6,382 nucleotides of DNA from Burkholderiales bacterium. GTDB lineage: Bacteria; Pseudomonadota; Gammaproteobacteria; Burkholderiales; Burkholderiaceae_D. The position numbers and the translations under genes are program-made. Under the pieces are notes generated by a model. It was not told the origin of the DNA. It ran no database searches and saw only the letters and a list, made by a program, of their open reading frames with translations. The stretch covers positions 1 through 6,382 of the forward strand of contig JAGWUK010000182.1 of assembly GCA_028868455.1 (NCBI GenBank), read 5' to 3'. Shown here one piece after another: positions 5,243-6,382 of the stretch (positions within the stretch are counted from its first letter, which is position 1; the number at the start of each line of letters is the position of its first letter).

Positions 5243-5730
5243 GCGCGCAACGCCACATCGGCGACAGGCGCACCCGTCATCGCCGTCAGTTGCGCCGGCG
5301 TCAGCCTGAACACGGCATGCGGATGACCGGCGGCAGCCCAGACATGCGGGTACTGCATCAGGTCCTGATCAATCAGCATCACGGTTTTTTCGACATGGCC
5401 GATAGGACAGACGCCGCCGATTGCATAGCCAATTTTCTCTTTCACAAAGCGGGCATCGGCCTTGCCGAGCGCGCCGACAATCGCCGCCACCTTGCTTTCG
5501 TCAACGCGATTGCTGCCGCTGGCGACCACCATCACGGCAGCGTCATCGTGCAAGCGGCGAAAGACAATGGATTTGGCGATTTCAGCGACGCTGCAGCCCA
5601 GACCTGCGGCGGCTTCAGCAGAGGTTTTGCCGGTTTCCGGCAGCATCACGATGCGCTGGTCATGACCGAGCGCATCGAGCAATTGGGCGACACGTTGTGC
5701 CGTATCGGGAAGCGTAGTGTGGTTCATCAT
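5239..5730 (-). CDS. YbaK/ProX-type aminoacyl-tRNA deacylase
   Basis: The 163-aa protein matches the YbaK/INS editing-domain family, cytosolic enzymes that hydrolyse mischarged tRNA such as Cys-tRNA(Pro) or Ala-tRNA(Pro). Seen: A-K53-S-I-V-F with the conserved lysine, S-G-S-N-R-V-D, G-G-V-C-P-I-G-H (105-112) and A-G-H-P-H-A-V-F-R-L-T (134-144). The stand-alone length of about 160 aa is normal. The form with G-G-V-C-P-I-G-H resembles ProX/YbaK-like proteins more than E. coli YbaK itself, so substrate preference is left open. Two adjacent ATG codons (5730 and 5727) are possible starts and no strong ribosome binding site distinguishes them. It lies 72 bp after the PilZ gene, with its own candidate promoter, and overlaps the DUF1289 gene by 4 bp. 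Confidence 0.9.
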   Translation of the reverse strand: MMNHTTLPDTAQRVAQLLDALGHDQRIVMLPETGKTSAEAAAGLGCSVAEIAKSIVFRRLHDDAAVMVVASGSNRVDESKVAAIVGALGKADARFVKEKIGYAIGGVCPIGHVEKTVMLIDQDLMQYPHVWAAAGHPHAVFRLTPAQLTAMTGAPVADVALRA

Positions 5731-5756
5731 GGCAGAAATAGTGAGGACGTCTGCGA

Positions 5757-5765
5757 TTTATATCA
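5757..5765 (-). promoter_or_regulatory. Extended -10 element ahead of the YbaK/ProX-type gene
   Basis: On the minus strand TGA-TATAAA (5765-5757) reads as an extended -10 element (TGn plus a 5-of-6 -10 hexamer). A start near 5750 would give a leader of about 20 bases. No good -35 box is found at the usual distance, which extended -10 promoters tolerate. Confidence 0.4.
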
Positions 5766-5802
5766 CAGCCTATGCGGCTCTGCTGAACCGGGTGTGGACA
5801 GC

Positions 5803-6150
5803 TTAATCCGGCACCGCGACAGGCCTGCCGCCCCAGCTGGACAACAAGGCATCGTGCTGTGGCGGCACATCGAAATATTTCATGCCGGCGCGATATTCGC
5901 TGCCGCTGAGGATGGTGTACAGGCAGGTCGCCTTGCACACCACTTGCACTCGTTGCGAGGCATCGCGCTGTTGCGGCACCTCCATCATCATCTGGTAAGT
6001 CTGTTTTTCTTTCAATGCGACACCGCATTGCAGCTGGATGCCATTTCCTGAAAAATTCAGCACTTTGGCGGGGACGATCTGACCCGCAGCGACCAACACT
6101 GCGGCGCGCCAGTTAACGTTCGAGCGCGGCGACGTACGTGAATCACTCAT
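5803..6150 (-). CDS. PilZ-domain protein
   Basis: The 115-aa protein fits a single PilZ domain, the beta-barrel receptor for cyclic di-GMP. Seen: basic N-terminus with R5-T-S-P-R9 and W14-R15-A-A-V-L, then N32-F-S34-G-N-G36-I-Q-L for the (D/N)xSxxG motif, and a later Y-R-A-G-M-K-Y-F strand. R5xxxR9 matches the RxxxR spacing, but it is unclear whether these or R9/R15 are the true ligand residues, so cyclic di-GMP binding is likely rather than certain. It probably acts as a small adaptor in motility, surface or exopolysaccharide control. The start at 6150 lacks a clear Shine-Dalgarno site. It stands 90 bp after the flavoprotein gene and 72 bp before the YbaK/ProX-type gene, all on one strand. 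Confidence 0.8.
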   Translation of the reverse strand: MSDSRTSPRSNVNWRAAVLVAAGQIVPAKVLNFSGNGIQLQCGVALKEKQTYQMMMEVPQQRDASQRVQVVCKATCLYTILSGSEYRAGMKYFDVPPQHDALLSSWGGRPVAVPD

Positions 6151-6213
6151 ACAAACAAAAACGCGTTGGAAAAAGTCAAAATAGCCTAAAGGTTGCGGTG
6201 CAATAAAAGTGCT

Positions 6214-6244
6214 ATTGTAACTATTTTTCCAAAAAGCAATTCAA
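6214..6244 (-). promoter_or_regulatory. Possible promoter of the PilZ gene
   Basis: On the minus strand TACAAT (6219-6214) is a 5-of-6 -10 box and TTGAAT (6244-6239) a 4-of-6 -35 box, with a 19-bp spacer that is longer than ideal. The -35 box overlaps the stop codon of the flavoprotein gene. The leader would be about 57 bases. No terminator was recognised between the two genes. Confidence 0.3.
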
Positions 6245-6382
6245 GAACTGCGATTTTTTTTCATCCACTGCCAGGCGCCCTCTCCGGCTGCTTTGCCGCT
6301 GGCGAAACAGGCTGTCAGTAAATAGCCGCCAGTCGGCGCTTCCCAATCCAGCATTTCCCCGGCGCAAAATACGCCCGGTACG
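6241..6382 (-). CDS. HI0933/BaiN-type NAD(P)/FAD-dependent oxidoreductase, C-terminal end only
   Basis: Reading from the right edge, 46 codons and a TGA stop are visible: [20 protein letters not shown], then [13 protein letters not shown] and a tail ending K-K-N-R-S-S. G-V-F-C-A-G-E-x-L-D followed by T-G-G-Y-x-L-x-x-C-x-x-S-G is the C-terminal FAD-binding signature of HI0933-like flavoproteins (family about 400 aa), where the protein returns to the Rossmann domain to contact FAD. The rest of the gene is outside the window, so nothing can be said on substrate or start. It is upstream of and co-directional with the PilZ gene. Confidence 0.85.
   Translation of the reverse strand, partial: VPGVFCAGEMLDWEAPTGGYLLTACFASGKAAGEGAWQWMKKNRSS

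Noticed and set aside
5290..6051. Plus-strand reading frame of 253 codons
   Set aside because: It runs antisense through both the YbaK/ProX-type and PilZ genes and the gap between them, with a His/Arg-rich product and no domain; the minus-strand genes explain the region.
6201..6217. CAATA-N7-TATTG inverted repeat between flavoprotein and PilZ genes, considered as a terminator
   Set aside because: The stem is only five weak base pairs with no T-run directly after it, too poor to call.
1..6382. CRISPR array, insertion sequence, phage, toxin-antitoxin or defence system
   Set aside because: No regularly spaced repeats, transposase motifs, terminal inverted repeats or defence-type domains were seen; all genes fit housekeeping or small metabolic families.

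Overview
The window looks like ordinary chromosomal sequence from a betaproteobacterium, most likely of the Oxalobacteraceae/Burkholderiales type. This rests on GC content that appears to be in the mid-50s percent by eye, on typical Shine-Dalgarno sites, and on the style of several proteins (YbaK/ProX deacylase, DUF1289, PilZ, HI0933-type flavoprotein). The genus is an inference only. I see no mobile element, CRISPR array, rRNA or tRNA gene. Eight complete and two partial protein genes were placed, and gaps between genes are short.

Left part (1-2840): a divergent locus. On the minus strand lie a nitronate-monooxygenase-like FMN enzyme (249-1226) and, after a 92-bp gap with a strong hairpin, the start of a DUF1330 protein that runs off the left edge. 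On the plus strand a TetR-type repressor (1325-1987) overlaps by 4 bp (ATGA) a crotonase-fold enzyme (1984-2838). That enzyme keeps all three acidic residues of delta3,5-delta2,4-dienoyl-CoA isomerase. The 98-bp divergent region holds a good sigma70 promoter for the repressor, with a perfect 6-6-6 inverted repeat across its -10 box. This suggests an autoregulated unit linked to fatty-acid or acyl-CoA metabolism.

Middle (2841-4900): a single-gene AhpD-like thiol protein (2980-3333) meets, tail to tail with 2 bp between stop codons, a minus-strand operon. In that operon an HCCA-isomerase-like, kappa-GST/DsbA-fold protein (4238-4879) overlaps by 4 bp a metallo-beta-lactamase-fold hydrolase (3336-4241). 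Both families are often tied to glutathione or thiol chemistry, so a small detoxification or catabolic pair is plausible, but the substrate cannot be read from the sequence.

Right part (4900-6382), all minus strand: the tail of an HI0933/BaiN-type flavoprotein enters from the right edge, followed by a PilZ-domain protein (5803-6150), a YbaK/ProX-type aminoacyl-tRNA deacylase (5239-5730) and a DUF1289 four-cysteine protein (5027-5242). The last two overlap by 4 bp. A hairpin with a T-run ends this series at about 5000. The 147-bp gap before the HCCA-isomerase gene has notable dyads, including a 9-bp word shared between the terminator and the next promoter.

No dramatic new system was found. 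The best leads are regulatory: the TetR operator/promoter overlap, and the dyad-bearing, 19-bp-spacer promoter upstream of the HCCA-isomerase/MBL operon.
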